A stretch of 6,396 bases of DNA from Deltaproteobacteria bacterium (GCA_016935935.1 JAFGPZ010000299.1:1-6396), one strand, 5' to 3'. Shown: positions 1 to 6,029, numbered from the stretch's first letter. The notes: generated by a model from the letters alone, not told the origin. Made by a program: numbers and translations.

Positions 1-1563
1 GTCTATATTGATCAATGCAGTCAGATATGGACGACCTTCTCCGAATATGACGGCCTCCTTTATGTAAGGACTGAATTTCAAGCGTGTTTCGATAAAATCG
101 GGAGAAAAAGCCTGTCCTTCTTTATTCCTTATTATTTCCTCCTTGCGCCCGATTATAACCATGTGCCCGTCATCGTCGATATATCCGGCGTCGCCCGTCT
201 TCAGCCATCCGTCACTGAAGGCCGCATCCGTAGCCTCGTAATCGTTATAGTAGCCCCTGAAGGTTGTGGGACTCAATATAAGCACTTCCTGATCTTGCGA
301 TATCCTGACATCTATACCTGAAAGGGATTTACCCACAGTTTCTGCCTTTACTTCCTTGTCGGGCTGAACCTGGAATATACCCCCTGCCTCTGTAAGACCG
401 TAACACTGTTTAAGATTCAACCCTATGGAACGAAAAAATCTGATTACTTCAGGACTTATTGGGTGTCCACCCGTGTATGCGCTTGCCAGTTTAGAGCAGC
501 CCACCCGATCCAGGAGGGGACGAAATATTATTGGCGACGCCAGTTTCCGCATTATCTTTAAATATTGGGGAACAACCTGCCCCTTTGCTTCCAGATCGAC
601 CACTCTTCCCCCTATTTGTTCGGCAATTGAAAAGAGTTTTCGTTTAATAAAACTGGCATCATTCATCTTTACCCTTATCACCGAGGCAAGGTCTTCCCAG
701 AACCGTGACGACGTTATGATTACATTTGCTCCCAGTTCACGGAAATCTCCAGTAACCGTTTCAGGAGTTTCAGGGAAATTCATCGTCATGCCTCCCACCA
801 GCGCAGTTCCCAAACCCCACATCTGATCAACGATCCATGCCGGTGGTGATATGGAGAGCCAGTCGACTGTATCATTTATCGAAACTTCCTCAAGCCACCG
901 ATAGCCCATTTCCGTAAAATTATAATGAGACAACATGGCAAGTTTGGCAATGCCCGTTGTTCCTGATGTCATTATCATCAGTGCGATGTCGTCGTGCCTT
1001 CCCTTCCACAATTCCTGATCAAAGAGTCGAGGCTGCTCCCTTTCCAGTCGAGCGCCTAATTCCAATAATTTCTGAAAGCTAAGCAACCATTCATCCTTCT
1101 CATAGGATCTCATGCCTGTCTGATCTATATATATGACTTTTCGTACGTGAGAAAGCCTGGTTCGAGCCTCGATGAGTTTATCCACTTGTTCCTGATCCTG
1201 GGCTATGACATAGGTTGCCTGGATCCGGTTCAGCGTGTTTGCAAGCTCATCACTTACAGAAGAAGTGAATAAGTTGAGCGTTACGGCGCCAACAGCTTGC
1301 CCTCCCAGTTCACTGAAGAGCCATTCGGGATGGTTGTCGGTTATAATGGCAATATTTTCTCCACGACTAACCCCGAGGACCTTCAGCCCCAGGGCCATCT
1401 TTTTCATGTACTGGAAATAATCCTTCCAGCTGTATGATTGCCAAATTCCGTATGCCTTTTCGCGGATTGCCGTGCCTTCTGACCCAAAACGCTCGGCATG
1501 TTTTGCCAGTATCTGAGGCAGTGTGTGTTGCGCAAAATCCCGAGTGTCTACCTTAGTTTCCAT
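1..1563 (-). CDS. AMP-forming acyl-CoA ligase (long-chain acyl-CoA synthetase-like), 3' end cut by window edge
   Basis: The ATG at 1563 opens a frame I translated codon by codon to base 1: 521 residues without a stop, so the C-terminus lies outside. It belongs to the ANL superfamily, which makes an acyl-adenylate from carboxylic acid plus ATP and then a CoA thioester. Visible core motifs are the P-loop TSGTTG at residues 199-204 (with Lys207), YGLTE at 388-392, GWLKTGD at 452-458, and the hinge segment GRKEEII at 472-478. The catalytic lysine of the C-terminal domain is off the window. The N-terminal part (GIWQSYSW near 39-46, DQEQVDK near 123-129) resembles the roughly 640-residue FAA1/FadD15-like ligases often found inside LIV-type ABC operons (family recalled, not searched). 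The gene starts 29 nt after the livG-like stop with only a weak GGA-type ribosome site, suggesting the same mRNA. The P-loop is unusual: Ala206 replaces the near-invariant Pro. The substrate cannot be read from sequence; an aryl or fatty acid is possible. Confidence 0.93.
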   Translation of the reverse strand, partial: METKVDTRDFAQHTLPQILAKHAERFGSEGTAIREKAYGIWQSYSWKDYFQYMKKMALGLKVLGVSRGENIAIITDNHPEWLFSELGGQAVGAVTLNLFTSSVSDELANTLNRIQATYVIAQDQEQVDKLIEARTRLSHVRKVIYIDQTGMRSYEKDEWLLSFQKLLELGARLEREQPRLFDQELWKGRHDDIALMIMTSGTTGIAKLAMLSHYNFTEMGYRWLEEVSINDTVDWLSISPPAWIVDQMWGLGTALVGGMTMNFPETPETVTGDFRELGANVIITSSRFWEDLASVIRVKMNDASFIKRKLFSIAEQIGGRVVDLEAKGQVVPQYLKIMRKLASPIIFRPLLDRVGCSKLASAYTGGHPISPEVIRFFRSIGLNLKQCYGLTEAGGIFQVQPDKEVKAETVGKSLSGIDVRISQDQEVLILSPTTFRGYYNDYEATDAAFSDGWLKTGDAGYIDDDGHMVIIGRKEEIIRNKEGQAFSPDFIETRLKFSPYIKEAVIFGEGRPYLTALINID

Positions 1564-1592
1564 TCTCTATTCCAGCTTTATCTTATCATTCC

Positions 1593-2420
1593 TCAAAGAT
1601 TCCCTGAATCACCAAGATATGCCTTAATTACTACAGGATTGTTTTGAATTTCCCCGGGTGTTCCCTCTGCCAGTTTCTCTCCGAAATTAAGAACGACTAT
1701 TCTCTCGGAAATAGTCATCACTATGGACATATCATGTTCCACAAGAATCATGGTCTGATTCCATCGTTCATTTAACTCTGAGAGAAACCTCACCATGTCC
1801 TCTTTCTCTTCAAGAGTCATCCCGGCAAAGGGCTCGTCGAGTACAAGCAGGTCAGGTTCAAGAGCCAGCGCACGTCCCAGTTCGACACGTTTCCTAAGGC
1901 CATAGGGTAAAGAGCCAACCAGTTGTTTCCTGATTGCCTGCATCTCCAGAAAATCGATCAGTTCTTCTATAATCAGTCGATGGCGCACCTCTTCCTGGCG
2001 AACAGATCGAGAAAAAAGGCACGCCAGTCCAAAGTTGTAACTACAGTGGACATGACGCGCCAGCAGCATATTAGATAAAACTGTCATCCCGGGGAAGAGC
2101 TCAATATTCTGAAAAGTTCTCCCTATGCCTCGATGTATAAGCTCATGTGTGGGCAGATATGTTATATCGCTGTTATTGAAATATATCCTTCCCTTCTGTG
2201 GCCGATAATAACCTGTAAGGCAATTTAGAAGACTCGTCTTTCCGGCGCCATTCGGTCCGATTACAGCCAGCAGTTCCCCTGTATTAACATGCAGGTCAAT
2301 CTGGCTAAGGGCCATGACACCACCGAAGCTCAATGAAAGATCTGTTACTTTTAATTCGGCTCTCTTTTTGTAACGCTCTTTTGAACTGAAAATCCGAGGT
2401 TCACCGCGATAGGTCTTCAT
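1593..2420 (-). CDS. livG: LivG-type ATP-binding subunit of a branched-chain/hydrophobic amino acid ABC importer
   Basis: This 275-residue cytoplasmic ATPase would power a HAAT-family (LIV) importer together with a LivF-type partner and two permeases not in this window. Motifs in order: Walker A GPNGAGKT at 55-62, Q-loop Gln104 in RTFQN, degenerate signature LPYGLRKRVELGRA at 171-184, Walker B LLVLDEP with Asp195 and Glu196, and switch His229 in VEHD. The C-terminus ends in the AYLG segment typical of LivG/LivF. I chose the ATG at 2420 because its A is also the last base of the upstream TGA stop (TGATG), a usual sign of translational coupling; a TTG one codon earlier is possible but less likely. 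About 20 charged residues precede the usual family start and carry no known motif. The family assignment is firm; the substrate is not known, and the symbol denotes family, not proven leucine transport. Confidence 0.93.
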   Translation of the reverse strand: MKTYRGEPRIFSSKERYKKRAELKVTDLSLSFGGVMALSQIDLHVNTGELLAVIGPNGAGKTSLLNCLTGYYRPQKGRIYFNNSDITYLPTHELIHRGIGRTFQNIELFPGMTVLSNMLLARHVHCSYNFGLACLFSRSVRQEEVRHRLIIEELIDFLEMQAIRKQLVGSLPYGLRKRVELGRALALEPDLLVLDEPFAGMTLEEKEDMVRFLSELNERWNQTMILVEHDMSIVMTISERIVVLNFGEKLAEGTPGEIQNNPVVIKAYLGDSGNL

Positions 2421-3616
2421 CAATCACCTATAATCTTGATCTTACCCTCTCCAGGCGCAAAGAAATTAGTTTTGGGTGTATACTGACCATTTTCGTGAAC
2501 CTGAACTATACGCGCCGTAAACGACCCCTCATGATTTGTTTTCGAATAGGAAACTGCCGGTACCAGCCCTCCGAAATCTTCCCCCTCAAAAGATTCCATC
2601 GCCTTATTGATATTTTCGCTGGTTATCTTTCCATACTTTTCTTTAGCCCTGATAAATGCCCGTTCCATAATCATGCCAACAACAACACCCTCCCAGTACG
2701 ATGCGTCAAAGGAATCAACGGTTTTGTATTTTTCCCACAACTGTTCCATTACCTTCATTCCTTCGCTCTTATCTGCCGGAAGGCCTCCAGGAAACTGCAT
2801 TCTTAGACGATCTTTAATAAGACCCTTGCCCATATCAAAGAAACCGGGATCGGTTGATGTCCAGGTTCCGAAAAAGGCGGGGTCATAGCCAATCCTGTCT
2901 GCTCCCTTTAACGCAGTGATAATTGTCGCCGGTAGCAACTGCATGAATACATATTCGGCACCCTTTTTGTTCAGACGAAGAAGCTCCGTCGTCAGATCAA
3001 CAGTTTTTGAAGGAAATTCTTCAATGGCAACTATTTCTATGCCGTGCTTTTCGGCATATTCCCTGCTGGGAGCATGGATGGAGCGCCCATAGGCATTATT
3101 ATATGTCAAGAGTCCAACCTTTGGCGCTCCGGCACCCTTGTGAACCGCCTTTATATATTCGAGTATGGCATAGCAGTCAAGCCTATAACTGCCAAAGGGC
3201 AGATACATGTATCCTATGGGGTCCTGTAGAATCTCCCAACTGGTGGAATAATTGATAGTTGGTATTTTATATTTCTGAATAATGGGCTTTGCAGCCAATC
3301 CTGCCCCGGCGCTCCAGGTTGCAATCATATCAACTTTGTCACTAACGGCAAACTTTCTTACAGCCGAAATGGCCTCGTTAACTTTATAGGCTGTGTCTAC
3401 CAGCTTCATTTCTATCTTTTGCCCGTCGATACCGCCCTTTACGTCATTTACATAATTAAAGTAATCCTGATGTCCCTTTGCATGAAACTGTCCCCATGTC
3501 GAGGCTGGTCCTGTTAGATTAATCGCGGCCCCAACTTTGATGGATTCTGCCTGCGAGGTCAAAGATAGACCCAGCAGGGCAACTGTAACAATAATAACCT
3601 GCATCACCTTTTTCAT
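2420..3616 (-). CDS. livJ: Periplasmic substrate-binding protein of a LIV-type ABC importer
   Basis: This is a 398-residue precursor of the periplasmic receptor that captures substrate and delivers it to the LIV-type importer. Residues 1-23 form a Sec signal peptide: Lys-Lys at 2-3, a hydrophobic core at about 7-19, and an SQA cleavage site before Glu24. There is no lipobox cysteine, so the mature protein should be soluble. From about residue 26 the IKVGAAINLTGPAS segment is the typical start of the Peripla_BP_6 fold, and the mature length fits that family. The ATG at 3616 is preferred because a GGGAGG ribosome site sits 8 nt upstream and the signal peptide starts exactly there. An in-frame start at 3664 would put 16 extra residues across the terminator hairpin. 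It is the first structural gene after the Phe-codon leader, so the attenuator would control it directly. Ligand unknown; amino acids, amides and aromatic acids are all bound within the family. Confidence 0.92.
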   Translation of the reverse strand: MKKVMQVIIVTVALLGLSLTSQAESIKVGAAINLTGPASTWGQFHAKGHQDYFNYVNDVKGGIDGQKIEMKLVDTAYKVNEAISAVRKFAVSDKVDMIATWSAGAGLAAKPIIQKYKIPTINYSTSWEILQDPIGYMYLPFGSYRLDCYAILEYIKAVHKGAGAPKVGLLTYNNAYGRSIHAPSREYAEKHGIEIVAIEEFPSKTVDLTTELLRLNKKGAEYVFMQLLPATIITALKGADRIGYDPAFFGTWTSTDPGFFDMGKGLIKDRLRMQFPGGLPADKSEGMKVMEQLWEKYKTVDSFDASYWEGVVVGMIMERAFIRAKEKYGKITSENINKAMESFEGEDFGGLVPAVSYSKTNHEGSFTARIVQVHENGQYTPKTNFFAPGEGKIKIIGD

Positions 3617-3624
3617 GTTTTTTC

Positions 3625-3630
3625 CCTCCC
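3625..3630 (-). promoter_or_regulatory. Ribosome binding site deciding the livJ-like start
   Basis: GGGAGG lies 8 nt before the ATG at 3616. It sits immediately downstream of the leader terminator's U-tract, so it appears in an mRNA only if polymerase reads through. This strong site is the main reason to reject the upstream in-frame start at 3664. Confidence 0.85.
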
Positions 3631-3640
3631 TTTTAAATAA

Positions 3641-3669
3641 TAAAAAAGCCGCAGAATGTTCCACGGCTT
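3641..3669 (-). terminator. Rho-independent terminator (3:4 hairpin) of the attenuator
   Basis: The arm AAGCCG (3669..3664) pairs with CGGCTT (3651..3646). The helix extends inward by U-G, G-U, G-C and A-U pairs to an ACAU loop (3659..3656), giving 10 pairs in total. A run of six T (3647..3642), two of them in the stem, follows. It lies upstream of the livJ-like ATG, where a terminator makes sense only as a control element, or as a stop for hflKC read-through. Confidence 0.82.
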
Positions 3670-3691
3670 AAAATATAAGAAAAGCCGTGGA
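3660..3691 (-). promoter_or_regulatory. Antiterminator helix (2:3)
   Basis: TCCACGGCTT (3691..3682) is a perfect 10-bp reverse complement of AAGCCGTGGA (3669..3660), with a 12-nt loop rich in A and T. Segment 3 is exactly the 5' arm of the terminator, so forming this helix excludes the terminator. An exact match over the whole competing arm is hard to explain except as an alternative structure. Confidence 0.78.
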
Positions 3692-3716
3692 CAATCTCTT
3701 TGGCCTGCCCACGGCT
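3683..3716 (-). promoter_or_regulatory. Anti-antiterminator helix (1:2)
   Basis: AGCCGTGG (3716..3709) pairs perfectly over 8 bp with CCACGGCT (3690..3683), and G-U pairs can be added at both ends. It takes segment 2 away from segment 3 and so favours the terminator. It is followed by TTTTCTTATATTTT and might also act as a weak terminator by itself. Confidence 0.72.
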
Positions 3717-3756
3717 CATAATTTACAAGGATGCAAATGAGCGCTATAGGCAGACC
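3702..3756 (-). promoter_or_regulatory. Composite 5' hairpin overlapping the end of the leader peptide gene
   Basis: Two nested helices can form. GGTCTGCC (3756..3749), inside the last leader codons, pairs over 8 bp (one G-U) with GGCAGGCC (3709..3702). Within it, GCTCAT (3742..3737) pairs with ATGAGC (3719..3714), and TTGCA (3736..3732) pairs with TGTAA (3727..3723) with one G-U, closing a TCCT loop and leaving a 3-nt bulge. The structure uses bases 3716..3714 and 3709 of segment 1, so it competes with the 1:2 helix. A ribosome at the leader stop codon would be expected to break it. Confidence 0.6.
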
Positions 3757-3809
3757 CCCATAAAAAAGCTAAAAAAACTAAAGTTTCTGACTACTTCTTG
3801 TTTGCCCAT
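3744..3809 (-). CDS. Phe-rich leader peptide of the attenuator (21 codons)
   Basis: ATG at 3809 to TAG at 3746..3744 encodes 21 residues. Residues 10-16 read FSFFSFF: five Phe in seven codons, all UUU, separated by AGT and AGC serines. The C-terminal residues are MGVCL. A GAGG ribosome site (3821..3818) lies 8 nt upstream, and the predicted transcript start is only about 33 nt before the ATG. Enterobacterial PheA leader and PheM peptides have the same character (short, Phe-clustered, translated only to sense tRNA-Phe charging), and this peptide is inferred to act in the same way rather than as a working protein. Caution: the Phe codons come from runs of 7 and 6 T, so base composition alone favours Phe, and a sequencing error in a run would break the frame. 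The promoter, ribosome site and hairpins around it make chance unlikely. Confidence 0.72.
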   Translation of the reverse strand: MGKQEVVRNFSFFSFFMGVCL

Positions 3810-3848
3810 TTCCACTGCCTCAAATTCTCATCTCACATTTTATTGTAC

Positions 3849-3878
3849 TTTATAGAATCAGGAGTTTATTAAAGTCAA
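3849..3878 (-). promoter_or_regulatory. Sigma70-type promoter of the LIV importer/ligase operon
   Basis: The -35 hexamer TTGACT (3878..3873) and -10 hexamer TATAAA (3854..3849) each match consensus at 5 of 6 bases, with an 18-bp spacer. Transcription would begin near 3842, giving a leader of about 225 nt before the livJ-like ATG. The promoter starts only about 20 bases after the hflC stop. No GC-rich terminator hairpin lies between them, only an AT-rich run, so some hflKC transcripts may enter the leader. Confidence 0.7.
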
Positions 3879-3897
3879 GAAAAAAATGAATCCCTTC

Positions 3898-4740
3898 CTA
3901 TTTTATGTATTTGAGAAACTTCATATCCGGGGTTAGAACTACTGTCGTCTTATCTTTCAGCGTCCTTTTGTATGCCTCAAGGCTTCGTAAATACTCGAAA
4001 AATTCAACATCCTGCTGATAGGCATCGGCATAAATCTTGATAGATTCGGCATCTCCGACTCCTTTGAGTTCCTCGGACTCTTTGTAAGCCTCAGCCAGTA
4101 TTATAGACCTCTCCATATCGGCCTTAGCCGTAATCTTCTGAGATTCCTCAACCCCTTCTGATCGGTACTGCTTGGCCTGACGTTCCCGCTCCGCCTTCAT
4201 CCTGTCAAAAACGTGCTTTTCGTTCTGTTCAGGGAGATCGGCCCTCTTGATTCGCACGTCTATGACCTTAATTCCATAACTCTTCGCCAGTTCATCCGTC
4301 TTCTTTGTAACTTTCTCCATTATCTCGCCTCTCGTTATAGAAACCGAATCTTCCAGCGTATGATTACCCATTTCAACTCGAAGCTGGGCGTAGATAATAT
4401 CATCCAGTCTTGAGCGGGCGCCCATCTCGTTCTTGACGGTCTTATAAAACTGAAGCGGGTCCGTTATTTTCCATTTCGCGTAGTTATCAACTAACAGGTT
4501 CTTTTTGTCTTCCGTCAGGACTTCAGTTGGATTGGCATCATACACGAGTATCCGATTTTCGAAGTAAACCACCTCCTGAATAAAGGGGATTTTGAAGTGA
4601 AGCCCAGCCCCCCTGATGCCTTCGAGTGGTTTCCCCAGCTGAATAACAACCGCCTGCTTTGTCTGGTCTACGGTATATATGGATAGAGATACCGCGAAGG
4701 CAACAAGGAATAGAATTATTATAGTCAATTTTGCTTTCAT
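3898..4740 (-). CDS. hflC: HflC, SPFH-domain subunit of the HflKC membrane complex
   Basis: The 280-residue protein has one N-terminal membrane segment (about 5-23) followed directly by the stomatin/prohibitin-like SPFH domain, which opens with VDQTKQAVVIQLGKP. A long charged helix (about 175-258) includes the family motif GDAESIKIYADAY at 229-241, and the C-terminus is short. In E. coli, HflK and HflC assemble into a large cage that surrounds and modulates the membrane protease FtsH, with most of the protein on the periplasmic side; the same role is inferred here. It is somewhat shorter than the 334-residue E. coli protein. AAGGAG lies 11 nt before the ATG, slightly far but with no better start. 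It follows hflK after 26 nt and is surely co-transcribed. No hflX, hfq or purA neighbour is visible, unlike in enterobacteria. Confidence 0.95.
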   Translation of the reverse strand: MKAKLTIIILFLVAFAVSLSIYTVDQTKQAVVIQLGKPLEGIRGAGLHFKIPFIQEVVYFENRILVYDANPTEVLTEDKKNLLVDNYAKWKITDPLQFYKTVKNEMGARSRLDDIIYAQLRVEMGNHTLEDSVSITRGEIMEKVTKKTDELAKSYGIKVIDVRIKRADLPEQNEKHVFDRMKAERERQAKQYRSEGVEESQKITAKADMERSIILAEAYKESEELKGVGDAESIKIYADAYQQDVEFFEYLRSLEAYKRTLKDKTTVVLTPDMKFLKYIK

Positions 4741-4766
4741 ATCAATAGGTTCTCCTTATGAATCTT

Positions 4767-5813
4767 CTATTTTACCGCTTCTTCAAGCTTCTTGCTAAGG
4801 GGAAGGTGCGGTAAAATATTTCTTCCCAATTCAGTTTCTATTATAATCTTATCAACGCCGGGAAGTATACTCTCCATCGTCTCGATATACAGTCTCTTCC
4901 GGGTAACATCCTTTGCCATTTTGTACTGTTCAAGCATCTGGAGAAATCTGCTGGTGTCTCCTTTCGCGGAAATAATCTTAGATTCCTTGTAGGCAATGGC
5001 ATCATTCGTTATCTGAGCCGCCTTCCCCTTGGCTTTTGGAAGTATGTCATTACTGTATCCGTGGGCATCGTTAATCAATTTCGACCTATCTTCCTTGGCA
5101 CTGGCAACGTCCTTGAAGGCTCCCATGACCTGATCCGGAGGATGCACGTCCTGAAGTTGAACGGCAACGATATTCACGCCGGAGTTGTAGGAATCCATTA
5201 TGCGCTGAAGATGGGTTTTTGTTTCCTGCTGTACCTGATGCTTGCCGGTAGTCAGGATGTCATCTATATTATTCTTTCCGGCAGTCTCTCTCATAGCGGC
5301 TTCTGCCGCGTCCTTCACGGTCTTTGGGATATCATACACGTTGAAGAGATACTGCACCGCATCCTTTATCTCGTACTGGACTATAAAGGTGAGATTAACA
5401 ATGTTTTCAGCCTTGGTAAGCATCAGACTTTCACTTGGTACGGCCCTGTTGCTTCCTATTTGTCTATCCCCCAAGCTCCTGAAACCTACCTCCAGCCTCC
5501 TTACCTGAGTAACTTTCGGCTTTAACACCCTTTCTACAGGAGCTGGAATATGATAATGCGGACCCGGCGTTGTCGTTCTCACCGCTTTACCGAATCTTTT
5601 CACAACACCAACTTCATCGGGAGCAACGAAATAAATGCCCGATATGATCCACAAAATCAACGCGATGATCACTACTATCGGAATTAATTTAAATTTTTTC
5701 AAGAAAGGAACATTAGAAAAGGGTATTGATTTCTTAAACTTTTCAAACAACGCCTTCAGATCGGGTGGCTGATCCTTTCCCCATGGATTTCCTTCGTTTC
5801 CATCCCAAGCCAT
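4767..5813 (-). CDS. hflK: HflK, SPFH-domain subunit of the HflKC membrane complex
   Basis: The 348-residue partner of HflC. The N-terminus MAWDGNEGNPWG is the characteristic HflK opening, in a shorter form than the long glycine-rich leader of the E. coli protein (419 residues). One membrane segment runs from about 43 to 63, followed by the SPFH domain beginning YFVAPDEVGVVKRFG. The C-terminal third is a charged helix with the family's QLQDVHPP and AKGDTSRFLQMLEQYK stretches. With HflC it is expected to form an inner-membrane complex that controls FtsH proteolysis of membrane proteins. The start is fixed by AGAGG 8 nt before the ATG. It is the first gene of the pair and diverges from the phosphohexomutase gene. 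Both subunits are intact, so the complex should be functional. Confidence 0.95.
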   Translation of the reverse strand: MAWDGNEGNPWGKDQPPDLKALFEKFKKSIPFSNVPFLKKFKLIPIVVIIALILWIISGIYFVAPDEVGVVKRFGKAVRTTTPGPHYHIPAPVERVLKPKVTQVRRLEVGFRSLGDRQIGSNRAVPSESLMLTKAENIVNLTFIVQYEIKDAVQYLFNVYDIPKTVKDAAEAAMRETAGKNNIDDILTTGKHQVQQETKTHLQRIMDSYNSGVNIVAVQLQDVHPPDQVMGAFKDVASAKEDRSKLINDAHGYSNDILPKAKGKAAQITNDAIAYKESKIISAKGDTSRFLQMLEQYKMAKDVTRKRLYIETMESILPGVDKIIIETELGRNILPHLPLSKKLEEAVK

Positions 5814-5847
5814 ATTACATACCTCTCAATTTTCAAACATTTCGGTG

Positions 5848-5876
5848 ACGTTAACATGCTCATACAACACAGTCAA
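5848..5876 (-). promoter_or_regulatory. Candidate hflK promoter
   Basis: TTGACT (5876..5871) and TAACGT (5853..5848) are separated by 17 bp, and a TG one base before the -10 could make it an extended -10 element. The -10 itself is poor (3 of 6). Transcription would start about 28 nt before the hflK ATG. No heat-shock (sigma32-like) consensus was seen. Confidence 0.4.
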
Positions 5877-5908
5877 CATATACTTGTTTTAGATTATTCC
5901 TTATGGTA

Positions 5909-5929
5909 GATAACACTTACGCAGTTATC
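5909..5929. repeat. Inverted repeat in the divergent hflK / phosphohexomutase spacer
   Basis: GATAAC (5909..5914) and GTTATC (5924..5929) form a perfect 6-bp inverted repeat with centres 15 bp apart. This is a spacing and size that would suit a dimeric DNA-binding protein. It lies upstream of both divergent promoter candidates. No known operator consensus was recognised, and arms this short could arise by chance. Confidence 0.35.
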
Positions 5930-5965
5930 GTAGCAACATTGTTCCATAATTCAACTCTTATATGG

Positions 5966-5993
5966 TTCGAAGTTTAATTATCGGGCAGATAAT
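5966..5993 (+). promoter_or_regulatory. Candidate promoter of the phosphohexomutase gene
   Basis: GATAAT (5988..5993) matches the -10 consensus at 5 of 6 bases and sits about 36 nt before the ATG. The best -35 at a suitable distance is TTCGAA (5966..5971, 16-bp spacer), which matches only 3 of 6, so this is a weak call. Confidence 0.3.
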
Positions 5994-6029
5994 AACCTTT
6001 TAAAGCAAAGCAGAAGTAAGGGAGAAGTA

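Larger units (their letters stand above)
3641..3842 (-). promoter_or_regulatory. Phe-codon transcription attenuator leader of the LIV importer/ligase operon
   Basis: The region between the promoter and the livJ-like gene holds the parts of a ribosome-mediated attenuator in the expected order: a short peptide gene rich in UUU codons (3809..3744), a 5' hairpin region (3756..3702), an antiterminator segment pair, and a Rho-independent terminator (3669..3641) just before the ribosome site. In enterobacterial pheA and pheST leaders the same layout senses charged tRNA-Phe. My reading is that with ample Phe the ribosome reaches the UAG at 3746 and masks the 5' arm of the 3742..3714 hairpin; segment 1 (3716..3709) then pairs with segment 2 (3690..3683) and the terminator forms. 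When Phe is short the ribosome stalls upstream, the 3742..3714 hairpin persists, and segment 2 pairs with segment 3, allowing read-through. All pairings were checked by hand; no folding energies were computed. The mechanism is inferred. Confidence 0.75.

Noticed and set aside
425..826. Plus-strand open frame of 133 codons inside the ligase gene
   Set aside because: It is antisense to a continuous, motif-bearing ligase frame, has no family resemblance and no convincing ribosome site. The other plus-strand frames at 1235..1420, 2495..3255, 4213..4413 and 4792..5525 were rejected on the same grounds.
1..1563. Possible frameshift or pseudogene in the ligase because no closed frame is visible
   Set aside because: Translation from 1563 to base 1 is continuous with all motifs in one frame. 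The gene is open only because it runs off the window.
2421..2423. TTG as start of the LivG-type gene
   Set aside because: The adjacent ATG at 2420 overlaps the upstream TGA in the usual TGATG coupling arrangement and is the better start codon.
3617..3664. In-frame N-terminal extension of the livJ-like gene starting at 3664
   Set aside because: It would translate through the terminator hairpin, has no ribosome site, and would bury the signal peptide. The ATG at 3616 has GGGAGG 8 nt upstream and begins a clean signal peptide.
3762..3782. T-runs read as a plain Rho-independent terminator of hflC instead of Phe codons
   Set aside because: Only a weak 5-bp A/T stem with a 2-nt loop precedes them, whereas they sit in a frame with its own ribosome site and stop codon followed by alternative hairpins.
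3617..3842. T-box or metabolite riboswitch in the leader
   Set aside because: No T-box consensus segment or recognisable aptamer core was seen, and the leader peptide with Phe codons offers a simpler sensor. An unknown aptamer cannot be fully excluded by eye.
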